Shown here piece by piece: positions 54,127 through 62,848 of a stretch of DNA of 64,000 bases (positions are counted from its first letter, which is position 1; every line of letters begins with the position of its first letter). The notes under the pieces were generated by a model. It ran no database searches. It had not been told where the DNA came from and was given only the letters and a program-made list of their open reading frames with translations. The stretch covers positions 22,032-86,031 of the forward strand of contig NZ_JXLE01000009.1 in NCBI RefSeq assembly GCF_001886265.1, in the 5' to 3' direction. The translations under genes and the position numbers were made by a program. Source of the stretch: Enterococcus thailandicus. Its GTDB lineage: Bacteria; Bacillota; Bacilli; Lactobacillales; Enterococcaceae.

Positions 54127-54250
54127 GTGAATTACTAAGAAATTAGCTGATGAACAATACTCGCTAAGCGAAGTAAAAAGGATTTCTTTTGAACAGCATA
54201 ATGAGGCAACTAAAAACTCTTCCATCAAAATTCAGGAGGTGAAACTCAAA

Positions 54251-54754
54251 ATGAGTGAAGCAGCAATCGCAAAAAAAGCAGAAATCGTTGATAAAGTAAG
54301 TGAAAAATTTACAGCAGCAGCATCTGTAGTAGTCGTTGACTACCGTGGACTAACTGTTGATGAAGTAACTCGCTTACGTAAACAACTTCGTGATGCAAAC
54401 GTAGAAATGAAAGTTATCAAAAACTCTATCCTTTCACGTGCTGCAAAACAAGCTGGATTAGAAGGCTTGGACGAAGTATTTACTGGCCCTACAGCCGTTG
54501 CATTTAGTAACGAAGATGTAGTTGCACCAGCAAAAATCATGGATGAATTTGCTAAAGAAGCAAAAGCATTAGAAATCAAAGGCGGTATCATCGAAGGTAA
54601 AGTATCTTCATTGGAAGAAATTACAGCCTTGGCAAAATTGCCAAACCGCGAAGGTCTTCTTTCTATGTTGCTATCTGTACTACAAGCGCCAGTCCGCAAC
54701 GTGGCTTACGCTGTCAAAGCAGTCGCAGACAAAGAAGATGGAGATGCAGCTTAA
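54251..54754 (+). CDS. rplJ: 50S ribosomal protein L10
   Basis: 167-residue L10, base of the L7/L12 stalk. [22 protein letters not shown] near residues 23-44 and [12 protein letters not shown] near 52-63 are family hallmarks; the C-terminal helix for L12 dimers follows. The ATG at 54251 with AGGAGGT at 54234 is favoured over the GTG at 54239. Cotranscribed with rplL under the L10 leader. Confidence 0.97.
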   Translation: MSEAAIAKKAEIVDKVSEKFTAAASVVVVDYRGLTVDEVTRLRKQLRDANVEMKVIKNSILSRAAKQAGLEGLDEVFTGPTAVAFSNEDVVAPAKIMDEFAKEAKALEIKGGIIEGKVSSLEEITALAKLPNREGLLSMLLSVLQAPVRNVAYAVKAVADKEDGDAA

Positions 54755-54804
54755 TAGCCGCATAGCATAAATAAAACAAACAACATTTAATGGAGGAAAT
54801 TATC

Positions 54805-55173
54805 ATGGCATTGAACATTGAAAACATCGTTGCTGAGTTAAAAGAAGCAACTATCCTAGAACTTAACGACCTAGTTAAAGCTATTGAAGAAGAATTTGGC
54901 GTATCTGCTGCTGCTCCTGTAGCTGCAGCTGGTGCTGTAGCAGGTGCTGCAGCTGAAGAACAAACTGAATTCACTGTAGAATTAACTGCAGCTGGAGACC
55001 AAAAAGTTAAAGTTATCAAAGCAGTTCGTGAAGCAACTGGCTTAGGCTTGAAAGAAGCTAAAGCTGTAGTTGACGGCGCTCCTGCACCAGTTAAAGAAGG
55101 CGTGTCTAAAGACGAAGCTGAAGAATTAAAAGCTAAACTTGAAGAAGTTGGCGCATCAGTAACAGTTAAATAA
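54805..55173 (+). CDS. rplL: 50S ribosomal protein L7/L12
   Basis: 122-residue stalk protein that recruits translation GTPases. N-terminal dimerisation part (about 1-35), an Ala-rich hinge ([18 protein letters not shown]), and the C-terminal globular domain with [22 protein letters not shown] near 70-92. TGGAGGAAAT precedes the ATG at 54805. Followed by a strong terminator. Confidence 0.98.
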   Translation: MALNIENIVAELKEATILELNDLVKAIEEEFGVSAAAPVAAAGAVAGAAAEEQTEFTVELTAAGDQKVKVIKAVREATGLGLKEAKAVVDGAPAPVKEGVSKDEAEELKAKLEEVGASVTVK

Positions 55174-55188
55174 TTTTTGCTGATTATA

Positions 55189-55232
55189 GAGCACCAAAAT
55201 CCTTGATATGATGGGATTTTGGTGCTTTTTTT
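55189..55232 (+). terminator. Intrinsic terminator after rplL
   Basis: AGCACCAAAATCC pairs with GGGATTTTGGTGCT (one G-C and T-rich closure) and runs into T7. Confidence 0.92.
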
Positions 55233-55649
55233 GTTCTTTGACCATACTTTTTAAGAATTGATATACTTTGCAAACTTGTTTACGGACTAATCTTTTTTTG
55301 TATGAGTATAGATGTTCATAGATAGTAGGATGATGGTTTGGGTGACCCAGTTCTTGAACTTATTCAGTGAACTAGCTAGCTTCAATAATAACTGTAGTCG
55401 GTAGGATGAAATTCGTGAACACTTAGATCATTAAAAATATTTTCTTTACATATTCTGGGTAATATCATTTTTAGAGCTGTTTGAAGATAGGTATATCTTT
55501 AAGTCGGAATCATTTCAGACATTTTTGGAACTAGAATTGTTTTTTCCTTTCAGGAATATTGTTACTGTTTGTTGCAGTAATAGCCAAGAAAAGAAAGGCA
55601 TTATTTGATTGATAAAACATATGGGTATAACCACAAAATTGAATCAACT
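55233..55649. other. Gene-free spacer between two copies of the rplL terminator
   Basis: About 420 bases with no ribosome-site-preceded frame on either strand. It contains short stem-like pieces (for example GGGTGACCC near 55340) but no recognisable gene, RNA or mobile element. Because it is bracketed by duplicated terminator segments it may be an old insertion or duplication remnant. Confidence 0.4.
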
Positions 55650-55704
55650 TTGCTGAATATAAAGCACCAGAATCTTTGATATGATCGGATTCAGGTGCTT
55701 TTTA
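55650..55704 (+). repeat. Diverged duplicate of the rplL terminator segment
   Basis: TGCTGAATATAAAGCACC, then AATCTTTGATATGATCGGATT and AGGTGCTTTTT parallels TGCTGATTATAGAGCACC...AATCCTTGATATGATGGGATTTTGGTGCTTTTT at 55178-55230 almost base for base, including the loop. Confidence 0.8.
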
Positions 55705-55883
55705 TGTTGGTTAGTAGTTAATAGCTGTATAAAAGATATAGGTGAACAGGTATTGGACGTGGTTTTGATTTTTTATTCCAAATGTTGTTTAGAAAGTATG
55801 ATTAGATTAAGGAGGAAACAAAGAAAGAGAAACCTATGCTAAAATAAGATATAAATAGGGAGTATTTGAGAAAAGGAGTATCA

Positions 55884-56579
55884 ATGAAAAAGAGAATAGT
55901 TCAAATCATTTTGATTCTATGTGGTATCGGATTGATTTCTTTTATTGGTTATCATGTCTATTTGCAATATGCAAAGGATATTGATATTTTGTTAAATCCA
56001 AAGGCAAGTCAGGCGTTATTACAAAAAACAGTACGTTCCCATGGGGTAATTACTGCGGCGTTATTGATTTTATTAACAACAGTGATGTGTGTTGTTCCAG
56101 GGATTCCGACATCAATTGTTGGCGTTTTGGTGGGGGTTAGTTATGGTCCAATTCTTGGAAGTCTCATCAATATTAGTGGGAATGCCTTGGGAAACTTATT
56201 CGCTATTTTTTTATTACATCACTTAACTTTTTTGGATCAGTCAACCAAAGAAAATCGCTGGGTGAAAGCAATTACTCGAATGAGGCATCCTAAAATAGGT
56301 GTGATGATTGGCTACATGGTACCAGTGATTCCTTCTTCCATTGTCAGTTTTACAGCCTATACACTGAATCTATCTTTAAAACAAGTAGCGTTATCGGTGA
56401 TTTTAGGTGTATTACCGTCATCAATCTTATATGCTTGTGGGGGCGAAGCCTTGTTCCATGGCTATAACAAAACAGCAGTAGGAATTATTGCTAGTGTACT
56501 TCTACTGATTGGGTTAGTTGTTATTATTTATAAGGACCGTGAAAAACATCGTCTAGATAAGGAAAAGAAAAGTGAATAA
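55884..56579 (+). CDS. TVP38/TMEM64 (VTT domain) family membrane protein
   Basis: 231-residue integral membrane protein. GIPTSIVGVLVGVSYGPILGSLINISGNALGN near residues 73-104 is the VTT/DedA-like core, and YMVPVIPSSIVSFTAYTLNLSLKQ near 151-174 the second half. About six helices; N terminus a single membrane anchor. Such proteins are implicated in lipid scrambling or envelope homeostasis; the function here is unknown. The ATG at 55884 follows AAAAGGAG. Probably cotranscribed with the MFS gene 68 bases downstream. Confidence 0.88.
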   Translation: MKKRIVQIILILCGIGLISFIGYHVYLQYAKDIDILLNPKASQALLQKTVRSHGVITAALLILLTTVMCVVPGIPTSIVGVLVGVSYGPILGSLINISGNALGNLFAIFLLHHLTFLDQSTKENRWVKAITRMRHPKIGVMIGYMVPVIPSSIVSFTAYTLNLSLKQVALSVILGVLPSSILYACGGEALFHGYNKTAVGIIASVLLLIGLVVIIYKDREKHRLDKEKKSE

Positions 56580-56647
56580 AATGTTCTTAGATGATTTCAT
56601 TTTTTTTATGAAAGAGCTACACTATTAGTTGGAAGTGAGGGGAAAGA

Positions 56648-57829
56648 ATGGAACAAAAAAACCAAATTCAACTAACAGGAGCATTGACGACTTTACTAGC
56701 AACTACTTGTGGTGTAGTGGTTGCCAATATGTATTATATCCAACCGATTGGAACAAAAGTAGCAACAAGTTTTTCAGTTAGTACGAGTGCAATTGGTATT
56801 TTAACCATGTTGACGCAACTCGGCTATGCTTTAGGCTTATTATTCTTAGTGCCATTGGGCGATGTGGTAAATCGACCTAAATTGATTATTCGAATGGCTG
56901 CATTGTCTGCTATTTCGTTGTTGGCTGCTTTTTTTGCGCCATCGTTTACGTTATTTGCATGTGCATCTTTCTTAATTGGTTTACTGTCTATTGTGCCACA
57001 AATCATTATTCCGTATGGCGCTGTCCTAGCGGGCTCAGCCGCACGCGGAAAAGTAATGGGCCAATTATTAAGTGGTTTATTGATTGGGATTTTATTATCG
57101 AGAACAGTATCAGGAATTATTGCCAGCGTGTTTTCTTGGCGAATGGTCTATTTATTTGCGTTGCTTGCTGTGGGGCTGTTAACAGCGTTGCTTTATGTGA
57201 AATTACCGAGGACGCAAGAAAGTCGAAAAGCATCAGTTTCTTATATCGATTCTTTGAAGAGCTTACCGCATTTATTTACATCTCAACGTTTATTACGTGA
57301 ATCAGCATTCAACGGCTTTTTTATGTTTGGAACGTTTTCTATTTTTTGGTCAACTTTGATTTTTTATATTAGCAGTCCTGTTTATCATTGGGGCACATTT
57401 GAAGCAGGGATCTTAGCGATTTTTGGTTTGTCGGGAGCTGTTGCAGCACCGATTGTTGGGCGTTTAGCAGATTCCTATTCCGAAAGAAAGATTATTTCGA
57501 TGGGATTGTGGATGCAAACACTTAGTTTTGTCTTACTTTTGATTGGTGGAAATCATCTAACACTTTTATTATTTGCAATTATTTTATTAGATGTTGGTAA
57601 TCAATTTGGTCAAGTTTCTAACCAAGCACGTGTTCAAGGTCTTGGTGAAGAAGCAAGTAACCGGAATAATACGATTTTCATGTTTATGTATTTTATCGGG
57701 GGAGCAACAGGTTCGTTAGTAGGAACAACGATGTGGGAACATTTTGGCTGGATGGGTGTCACACTTGCAGGGCTCGCTTTTCAAGCATGTGCCTACTTCT
57801 GTCAATTGGTTTTATTCCGCAAGAAATAA
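56648..57829 (+). CDS. MFS transporter (YnfM/YgaY-like)
   Basis: 393-residue major-facilitator protein with 12 predicted helices. VVVANMYYIQPIGTKVATSF near residues 23-42 and LVPLGDVVNRPKLIIRMA near 76-93 (motif A-like loop) point to the subfamily of drug and sugar efflux proteins with an N-terminal YYxQP motif. The substrate is unknown. GTGAGGGGAAAG precedes the ATG. Followed by a bidirectional terminator. Confidence 0.87.
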   Translation: MEQKNQIQLTGALTTLLATTCGVVVANMYYIQPIGTKVATSFSVSTSAIGILTMLTQLGYALGLLFLVPLGDVVNRPKLIIRMAALSAISLLAAFFAPSFTLFACASFLIGLLSIVPQIIIPYGAVLAGSAARGKVMGQLLSGLLIGILLSRTVSGIIASVFSWRMVYLFALLAVGLLTALLYVKLPRTQESRKASVSYIDSLKSLPHLFTSQRLLRESAFNGFFMFGTFSIFWSTLIFYISSPVYHWGTFEAGILAIFGLSGAVAAPIVGRLADSYSERKIISMGLWMQTLSFVLLLIGGNHLTLLLFAIILLDVGNQFGQVSNQARVQGLGEEASNRNNTIFMFMYFIGGATGSLVGTTMWEHFGWMGVTLAGLAFQACAYFCQLVLFRKK

Positions 57830-57851
57830 AAAGTTAGTAATAATCAAAAAC

Positions 57852-57899
57852 AAAAAAGGTGAAACAAAACGTATTTTCGTTTTGCTTCACCTTTTTTGT
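57852..57899. terminator. Bidirectional terminator between the MFS and ABC-F genes
   Basis: AAAAAAGGTGAA.CAAAACG pairs with CGTTTTG.TTCACCTTTTTT. Confidence 0.92.
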
Positions 57900-57918
57900 T
57901 TTGACACCTGTCATTTGC

Positions 57919-59475
57919 TCAGTGCTTGCTGCTGTACGTTGCTTCATTCGTTTCGATCTCAATCACTCGATCAACCAGTTCTTGATAAAATTCTTGTTCA
58001 TGGGAAACAACTAAGACAGTTCCTGTAAATTGTTGTATTCCTTTTTGCAAGCTTGCTTTTGTTTCGTGATCAATATGGTTAGTGGGCTCATCTAAAATCA
58101 GGAGATTGCCACTGTTCATAGTCATCTGTGCAAGTTTTACTTTTGTTTGCTCACCACCACTTAGCGTAGCTAGTGGTTCGCTTGCCAGCTGGTTAACTAA
58201 GCCAGCTTTGGCTAATTGACGACGTAATTCTTTGATCGTTGCTTTTGGAAAGTGCCCACTTAAATATTGCAAAGGTGTTTCTAATGGGTTTTCCCAAGTT
58301 AGGTCTTGCGAAAAATAATTGATTTTGGTGTTTTCTGGAAAATGAAAATCACCATCTAACTGTTTGATTTCACCAATTAAGGTTTTAAGCAGTGTTGATT
58401 TTCCGATTCCGTTAAAGCCACGAATCGCAACCGTTTCCCCAAAGCGAATAGTCAAGTTGATAGGTGCTAGTAGAGGTCGTTCATACCCAATGACTAAATC
58501 GGTTGTCTCTAGTGCTAATGTTGTCACGATTGGTGTGAAAGGAAAATCAAATACTGCAGTTGCTGTGTTGGTTGGTGGCTTCAATCGATCAACTTTATCT
58601 AATTGTTTTTGGCGACTCTTTGCCATTGTCGAGCGAGAACCGGCTTTGTATTTACGAATATAGGCTTCTGTTTTCTCAATTTGTTTTTGTTGCGCATGAT
58701 ATTGACGTAAATAACTTTCTCGGTTTTGTTCTTTTTGTTTCAAAGCCTGTTTTAGATGGCCAGTGTATTTCGTTAATTGACCGAATTCAATATCAGCAAT
58801 GTGTGTAGTGATTTGGTCTAAAAATTCTTGATCGTGGGAAATCACGATATACGCACCTTGAAAGCTTTGCAGAAATTGTGTCAGCCATTGAATGTGTTGA
58901 TCGTCTAAATGGTTCGTGGGTTCGTCCAAGATTAAAACATCAGGATTTTCTAAAAGTAATTTAGCTAAAATCACTTTTGAACGTTGTCCACCGCTTAGTT
59001 CTTTTAACAATGTGTTGGCTCCCAACACATCTAAGCCAAGTCCGCTACTCATTTCAGCGACAAATGTATCAATTTGATAAAAGATTCCTTGATCGAGTTC
59101 GGTTTGTAATTTTCCTGCCTTTTCAAGTAGTGAATCATCAAAAGTTTCACCGTATTGGGTATAAAGCTCGCCAATTTTTTGTTCTTTTTCAAATTCATCG
59201 GCATAAGCAGTTTTCAGAAACTCTTGGATTGTCAATTGTTCGTCAACTTCGACATACTGGTCTAAATAGCCACGATGAATATTCTTTTGCCATTGGATAT
59301 GACCGTTATCTGGCAAAATTTCCCCTGTGATAATTTTAATCAGGGTACTTTTACCCGCACCATTTTGACCAATCAGTCCTAAATGTTCACCAGCATTTAA
59401 TTGCAGTTGGACATCTTCATAAAGAATTTTATCACCGAATTGTTGGGTGATATTTGTTAGTGTTAATATACTCAT
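57919..59475 (-). CDS. ABC-F family ATPase
   Basis: 518-residue soluble protein with two ABC domains and no membrane part. ABC1: Walker A GQNGAGKS near residue 36, signature LSGGQRSK, Walker B LLILDEPTNHLDD. Linker near 250-305 is Lys/Gln/Arg-rich helical (KYKAGSRSTMAKSRQKQ). ABC2: GFNGIGKS, LSGGEQTK and LLILDEPTNHID. ABC-F proteins act on the ribosome, some as antibiotic-resistance factors. AAGGAG precedes the ATG. The leader contains an intrinsic terminator, which suggests inducible control. The antibiotic class, if any, is not predictable. Confidence 0.92.
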   Translation of the reverse strand: MSILTLTNITQQFGDKILYEDVQLQLNAGEHLGLIGQNGAGKSTLIKIITGEILPDNGHIQWQKNIHRGYLDQYVEVDEQLTIQEFLKTAYADEFEKEQKIGELYTQYGETFDDSLLEKAGKLQTELDQGIFYQIDTFVAEMSSGLGLDVLGANTLLKELSGGQRSKVILAKLLLENPDVLILDEPTNHLDDQHIQWLTQFLQSFQGAYIVISHDQEFLDQITTHIADIEFGQLTKYTGHLKQALKQKEQNRESYLRQYHAQQKQIEKTEAYIRKYKAGSRSTMAKSRQKQLDKVDRLKPPTNTATAVFDFPFTPIVTTLALETTDLVIGYERPLLAPINLTIRFGETVAIRGFNGIGKSTLLKTLIGEIKQLDGDFHFPENTKINYFSQDLTWENPLETPLQYLSGHFPKATIKELRRQLAKAGLVNQLASEPLATLSGGEQTKVKLAQMTMNSGNLLILDEPTNHIDHETKASLQKGIQQFTGTVLVVSHEQEFYQELVDRVIEIETNEATYSSKH

Positions 59476-59489
59476 AATTTCTCCTTCTT

Positions 59490-59612
59490 AATAGTAAAAA
59501 AACTGCAGACAATTGTGTCCGCAGTCATCAAGTATCCTGGTTAAAGTGCAGCAAAAATCAATTTAATTATCTCGTCTTATGCAAACTAACACAGATGAAT
59601 GAAAAATGTCAA
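59490..59612 (-). promoter_or_regulatory. Promoter and leader attenuator of the ABC-F gene
   Basis: On the minus strand: TTGACA (complement of 59607-59612), 17 bases, TTAGTT (complement of 59584-59589). In the leader of about 100 nt, ACTGCGGAC (59525-59517) pairs with GTCTGCAGT (59510-59502) and is followed by seven T, then immediately AAGGAG and the start codon. A tiny frame MIFAAL-stop (TTG start) lies upstream of the stem and contains GCTGCA, which could pair with TGCAG of the stem's 3' arm. This resembles ribosome-mediated attenuation known for ABC-F resistance genes. Confidence 0.7.
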
Positions 59613-59632
59613 GAAAACGAAAAAAAACGAAT

Positions 59633-59691
59633 TTGGTCTATACTAATTATTGTAATTCCAAAAAAAGGGTGCTATAATTGGGCTATACCAA
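59633..59691 (+). promoter_or_regulatory. nagB promoter with two NagR/GntR-type operators
   Basis: Promoter TTGTAA (59650-59655), 17 bases, TATAAT (59673-59678). Flanking it are the near-palindromes TTGGTCTATACTAA (59633-59646) and TTGGGCTATACCAA (59678-59691), both like the TTGGTATAGACCAA sites bound by NagR (YvoA). The second overlaps the -10 end and start site, so repression in the absence of amino-sugars is likely. Confidence 0.65.
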
Positions 59692-59711
59692 AACACAAAG
59701 GAGTAATCACT

Positions 59712-60413
59712 ATGGAAATCATTCGTGTGAAAAACGCTGAAGAAGGCGGCAAAAAAGCTTTTGAAATAATCAAAGACGGCATGGAAAATGGGGCAAAGGT
59801 TTTAGGCTTGGCAACAGGTAGTACACCAATTACTTTATATAAAGAAATGACTTCAAGCGACATTGATTTTAGTGACATGACTTCTGTTAACTTAGATGAG
59901 TATGTTGGACTAGGCGGATCAGATGAACAAAGCTACCGTCATTTTATGAATGTTCAATTATTTGATAAAAAACCATTCAAAGCAACTTATGTACCAAATG
60001 GTAAAGCGGAGGATTTAGGTGCTGCATGTAAAGAATATGACAAAACAATTGATGAAAATCCAATTGATATTCAAATCTTAGGAATTGGTCAAAATGGACA
60101 CATTGGTTTCAATGAACCTGGTGCGCCACTTGATGGAACAACTTCTGTCGTTGACTTAACTGAATCAACAATCAATGCAAATAAACGTTTCTTTGATAAA
60201 GTGGAAGATGTACCAACTAAAGCTGTTTCAATGGGAATTGGTTCAATTCTTAAAGGTAAGAAAATCGTCTTGATGGCTTATGGCGAAAACAAAGCAGATG
60301 CAATCAAAGGAATGGTGGATGGACCTGTGACGACAGAAATGCCAGCAAGTGCATTGCAAAACCATGATGACGTTGTTGTAATCATCGACGAAGAAGCTGC
60401 AAGTAAACTGTAA
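59712..60413 (+). CDS. nagB: Glucosamine-6-phosphate deaminase
   Basis: Converts glucosamine-6-phosphate to fructose-6-phosphate and ammonia in amino-sugar breakdown. 233 residues, the short Gram-positive form. Seen: [16 protein letters not shown] near residues 32-47, [11 protein letters not shown] near 60-70, and the catalytic [20 protein letters not shown] near 120-139. The ATG at 59712 follows AAAGGAG; an upstream frame to 59595 lacks support. nagA is not in the window. Confidence 0.96.
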   Translation: MEIIRVKNAEEGGKKAFEIIKDGMENGAKVLGLATGSTPITLYKEMTSSDIDFSDMTSVNLDEYVGLGGSDEQSYRHFMNVQLFDKKPFKATYVPNGKAEDLGAACKEYDKTIDENPIDIQILGIGQNGHIGFNEPGAPLDGTTSVVDLTESTINANKRFFDKVEDVPTKAVSMGIGSILKGKKIVLMAYGENKADAIKGMVDGPVTTEMPASALQNHDDVVVIIDEEAASKL

Positions 60414-60414
60414 A

Positions 60415-60775
60415 GAAAAGGTTGTGGTTCCAAGCGACTAGCTCCGAAAAAATAGCAAACAGGCGCACAAAATAGCTCTTCATATTTTGGTGAGACTGTG
60501 AGCTATTTCGAGGAGTTGCTTGGGGAACACCGTGAATGAGGTTGTGGCGCAAAGCGTTTAGCTTCGAAAAAATAATGAGCAACTGACAAAAATAGCATTC
60601 CATATTTTTAGGCAGTTACGAATTATTTCGAGGAGTTGCTTGGGGAACACCGTGAATGAGGTTGTGGTTCCAAGCGTTAAACTTCAAGCAATAAGGAATT
60701 TTTTATAGAAATAGTTTCTCATGTTTTTATGAAAAAAAGACTTATTGCCGAAGGAGTTGCTTTGGGAACACCATT
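60415..60775 (+). repeat. Array of three tandem hairpin repeat units
   Basis: Units start at about 60419 (GGTTGTGGTTCCAAGCGAC), 60540 (GGTTGTGGCGCAAAGCG) and 60660 (GGTTGTGGTTCCAAGCG), spaced about 120 bases. Each ends in GGAGTTGCTTGGGGAACACC or a variant. Within a unit, the CCAAGCGACTAGCTCCGAAA side is largely complementary to the TTTCGAGGAGTTGCTTGG side, so each unit folds into one long imperfect hairpin. Units 1 and 2 share GAATGAG at the joint. Non-coding; between nagB and the DUF2264 cassette. Confidence 0.85.
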
Positions 60776-60781
60776 TGCTCG

Positions 60782-60825
60782 AAAACAGGAGGCATGACAA
60801 AACTTTTGTCATGCCTCCTGTTTTG
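60782..60825 (+). terminator. Strong terminator after the repeat array
   Basis: AAAACAGGAGGCATGACAAAA pairs with TTTTGTCATGCCTCCTGTTTT; perfect long stem. Confidence 0.9.
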
Positions 60826-61105
60826 TTGTATGAACTTAGATGAAACGAACGATTCGTGGTAGCCAGTTTTATTTTTAAAAGGGTAAAATTATTTGATAAA
60901 TTTTTTTTCATTTGTTTTAGGTTAAGTAAAAAAGAAAAGCTGGCTGAATCCTTGAGGTTGAAAATGCTTAGTGCTAAGTTAATAGGTTAAGTTAGTAGCT
61001 AAAAAATTTTTTTCTCATCTAACATTCATTTTGAAAGAAATGTTGGGTTGAAAAAGCAGTGATGCCTTGTTATTCTTGACTGAAAGAGGTAAGGGGGGAG
61101 CTTGG
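60826..61105 (+). promoter_or_regulatory. Upstream region of the DUF2264 cassette with candidate operator
   Basis: About 280 AT-rich bases before the cassette. It contains the palindrome CTTAGTGCTAAG (60967-60978) and a nearby TTAGTAGCTAA, which could bind a sugar-responsive repressor. No regulator gene is adjacent and no clear -35/-10 pair is seen. Confidence 0.35.
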
Positions 61106-62848
61106 ATGTATCAGCAAGAGAGCCATCATTTTTTTACGCGCGAAGATTTTCAACATGCATTGGAAGAGATGATTCAGCCTTTACGAAATGAGATGATTCA
61201 TTCGGAATTGGCCGGATTACATTTGGGGAGTAGCGGAGCAGTATACGATCAAAAACGCGCGGATATGGAAGCGCTTATCCGCGTGCTTTGGGGATTAGGA
61301 CCATACTGGACGATGAATCAAGAGGATGAATTAAGAGATGTTTATATCCAAAAAGTTTCAAACGGAACCGACCCAGATAGTCCATACTACTGGGGGACAG
61401 TCGAAGACTACGATCAATATATTGTTGAAATGGCGGCACTTTCGCTAAATTTATTATTAAACAAAGATTCTTTTTGGGTAGAAATGTCTACAACGAGTCA
61501 ACGCAATCTTGTTGCTTGGCTAGCACAAGCTTTGGATAAAAAAATTCCGAAAAATAATTGGACTTTTTTCAAAGTATTGATTCGTTTGGCATTAGCTCAT
61601 TGTGGAGAAAAGTTGAATCGTGAAAAGTTAATTGAAGAGCTGACTTTAATTGATACAATGGCGATTGAAAATGGTTGGTATGTAGATGGTAAACCAACGC
61701 AAAAAGATTATTATGTACCTTTTGCTTTTCATTATTATGGGTTGATTTTTGCGAAATTTATGAAGGAAGAACTACCAGAATGGGCAGATAAATTTATTGA
61801 TCGAGCTAAACGGTTTACACAAGAATTTATTTATTTTTTTGACTCAGCTGGCGAGGCATTACCTTACGGACGAAGTCTGACTTATCGATTTGCGCAAGGT
61901 GCATTTTTTTCGGCACTGATTTTTGCAGAAGTGGAAGCAATTCCTTGGGGACAAATAAAAACACTTTTATCGAATCATCTACAGACCTGGTTGGCACATG
62001 ATATCTTTACTTTTGATGGCCGTTTGTCAATTGGTTATCACTATGAGAATCTTGTGATGGCGGAAGGATATAATGCACCAGGATCGCCTTATTGGGCATT
62101 TAAATTTTTCTTGTTATTAGCCACGGAACCAGCACATCCATTTTGGCAAGCAGAGCCAGAATCAATTGTAAAAAAAGAAAATCAGATAGTTACTGCGGGG
62201 AATATGTTCGTCGTTCAGGCAAAAAATGGGCAACATGTCCTGGGCTATCCATTTGGAAATCTAGTGCATAACCAAGCTCATGCTGAAGCAAAGTACAGTA
62301 AATTTGTTTATTCGACCAAGTTTGGGTTCAGTGTTCCAAAAGCTAGTTCTGAGTATGAAGCAGGTGCGTTTGATAATGTTCTGGCAGTTTCTAGAGATGG
62401 TCAGTATTACCGAGTGAAAGGAGAAGTCATTGATTATCACGCAGATAACAATTGTGTAAGTTATCTCTGGCGACCGTTTAGAGAAGTAGAAATTCAGACA
62501 GAAATTTATCCATTTGGTGAATGGCATGTGCGAGTGCATGAAATCAAAACGACAATCCCAATCGAAATCAGAGAAGGTGGATTTAGTTTGCCGTTAAAAG
62601 GGAAAAACATTGGGGGGATAGTTGAACCATTATCCGCGAAAATCATTTCAGAAGAACTATGTTCGCAAATTATAGCGATTGAAGGATATGAGAAAGCAAA
62701 GATAACGCAACTGGAAGCAAATACTTCTTTGTTTTTTCCACGAACTAGTTTACCGTATTTAAAAAATCAGTTGCAACCAGGAACGCATCGCTTGATTTGT
62801 TTAGTTGGTGGCATAACAGGAGAGGGAGAGAAACATGCTGAAAATTAG
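61106..62848 (+). CDS. DUF2264 family protein, probable glycoside-active enzyme
   Basis: 580-residue cytosolic protein (no signal peptide or membrane helix). The N-terminal two thirds (about 10-390) is an alpha-helical, (alpha/alpha)-barrel-like domain with WGLGPYWTMN, DPDSPYYWGTVEDYDQYIVEMAAL, NNWTFFKVLIR, NGWYVDG and DYYVPFAFHYYGL, as in DUF2264. The C-terminal third is beta-rich (YHADNNCVSYLWRPF). Its enzymatic reaction is not established here. ATG at 61106 follows AAGGGGGGAG. It overlaps the next gene by 14 bases, forming a two-gene cassette. Confidence 0.82.
   Translation: MYQQESHHFFTREDFQHALEEMIQPLRNEMIHSELAGLHLGSSGAVYDQKRADMEALIRVLWGLGPYWTMNQEDELRDVYIQKVSNGTDPDSPYYWGTVEDYDQYIVEMAALSLNLLLNKDSFWVEMSTTSQRNLVAWLAQALDKKIPKNNWTFFKVLIRLALAHCGEKLNREKLIEELTLIDTMAIENGWYVDGKPTQKDYYVPFAFHYYGLIFAKFMKEELPEWADKFIDRAKRFTQEFIYFFDSAGEALPYGRSLTYRFAQGAFFSALIFAEVEAIPWGQIKTLLSNHLQTWLAHDIFTFDGRLSIGYHYENLVMAEGYNAPGSPYWAFKFFLLLATEPAHPFWQAEPESIVKKENQIVTAGNMFVVQAKNGQHVLGYPFGNLVHNQAHAEAKYSKFVYSTKFGFSVPKASSEYEAGAFDNVLAVSRDGQYYRVKGEVIDYHADNNCVSYLWRPFREVEIQTEIYPFGEWHVRVHEIKTTIPIEIREGGFSLPLKGKNIGGIVEPLSAKIISEELCSQIIAIEGYEKAKITQLEANTSLFFPRTSLPYLKNQLQPGTHRLICLVGGITGEGEKHAEN

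Noticed and set aside
54060..54130. Reading the rplJ leader terminator as the end of the rplA message only
   Set aside because: Its sequence and position fit the L10 leader, whose terminator is part of the rplJL control region.
60382..60911. Minus-strand frames across the repeat array
   Set aside because: They reflect repeat sequence and change with each unit; no ribosome site or protein-like conservation.
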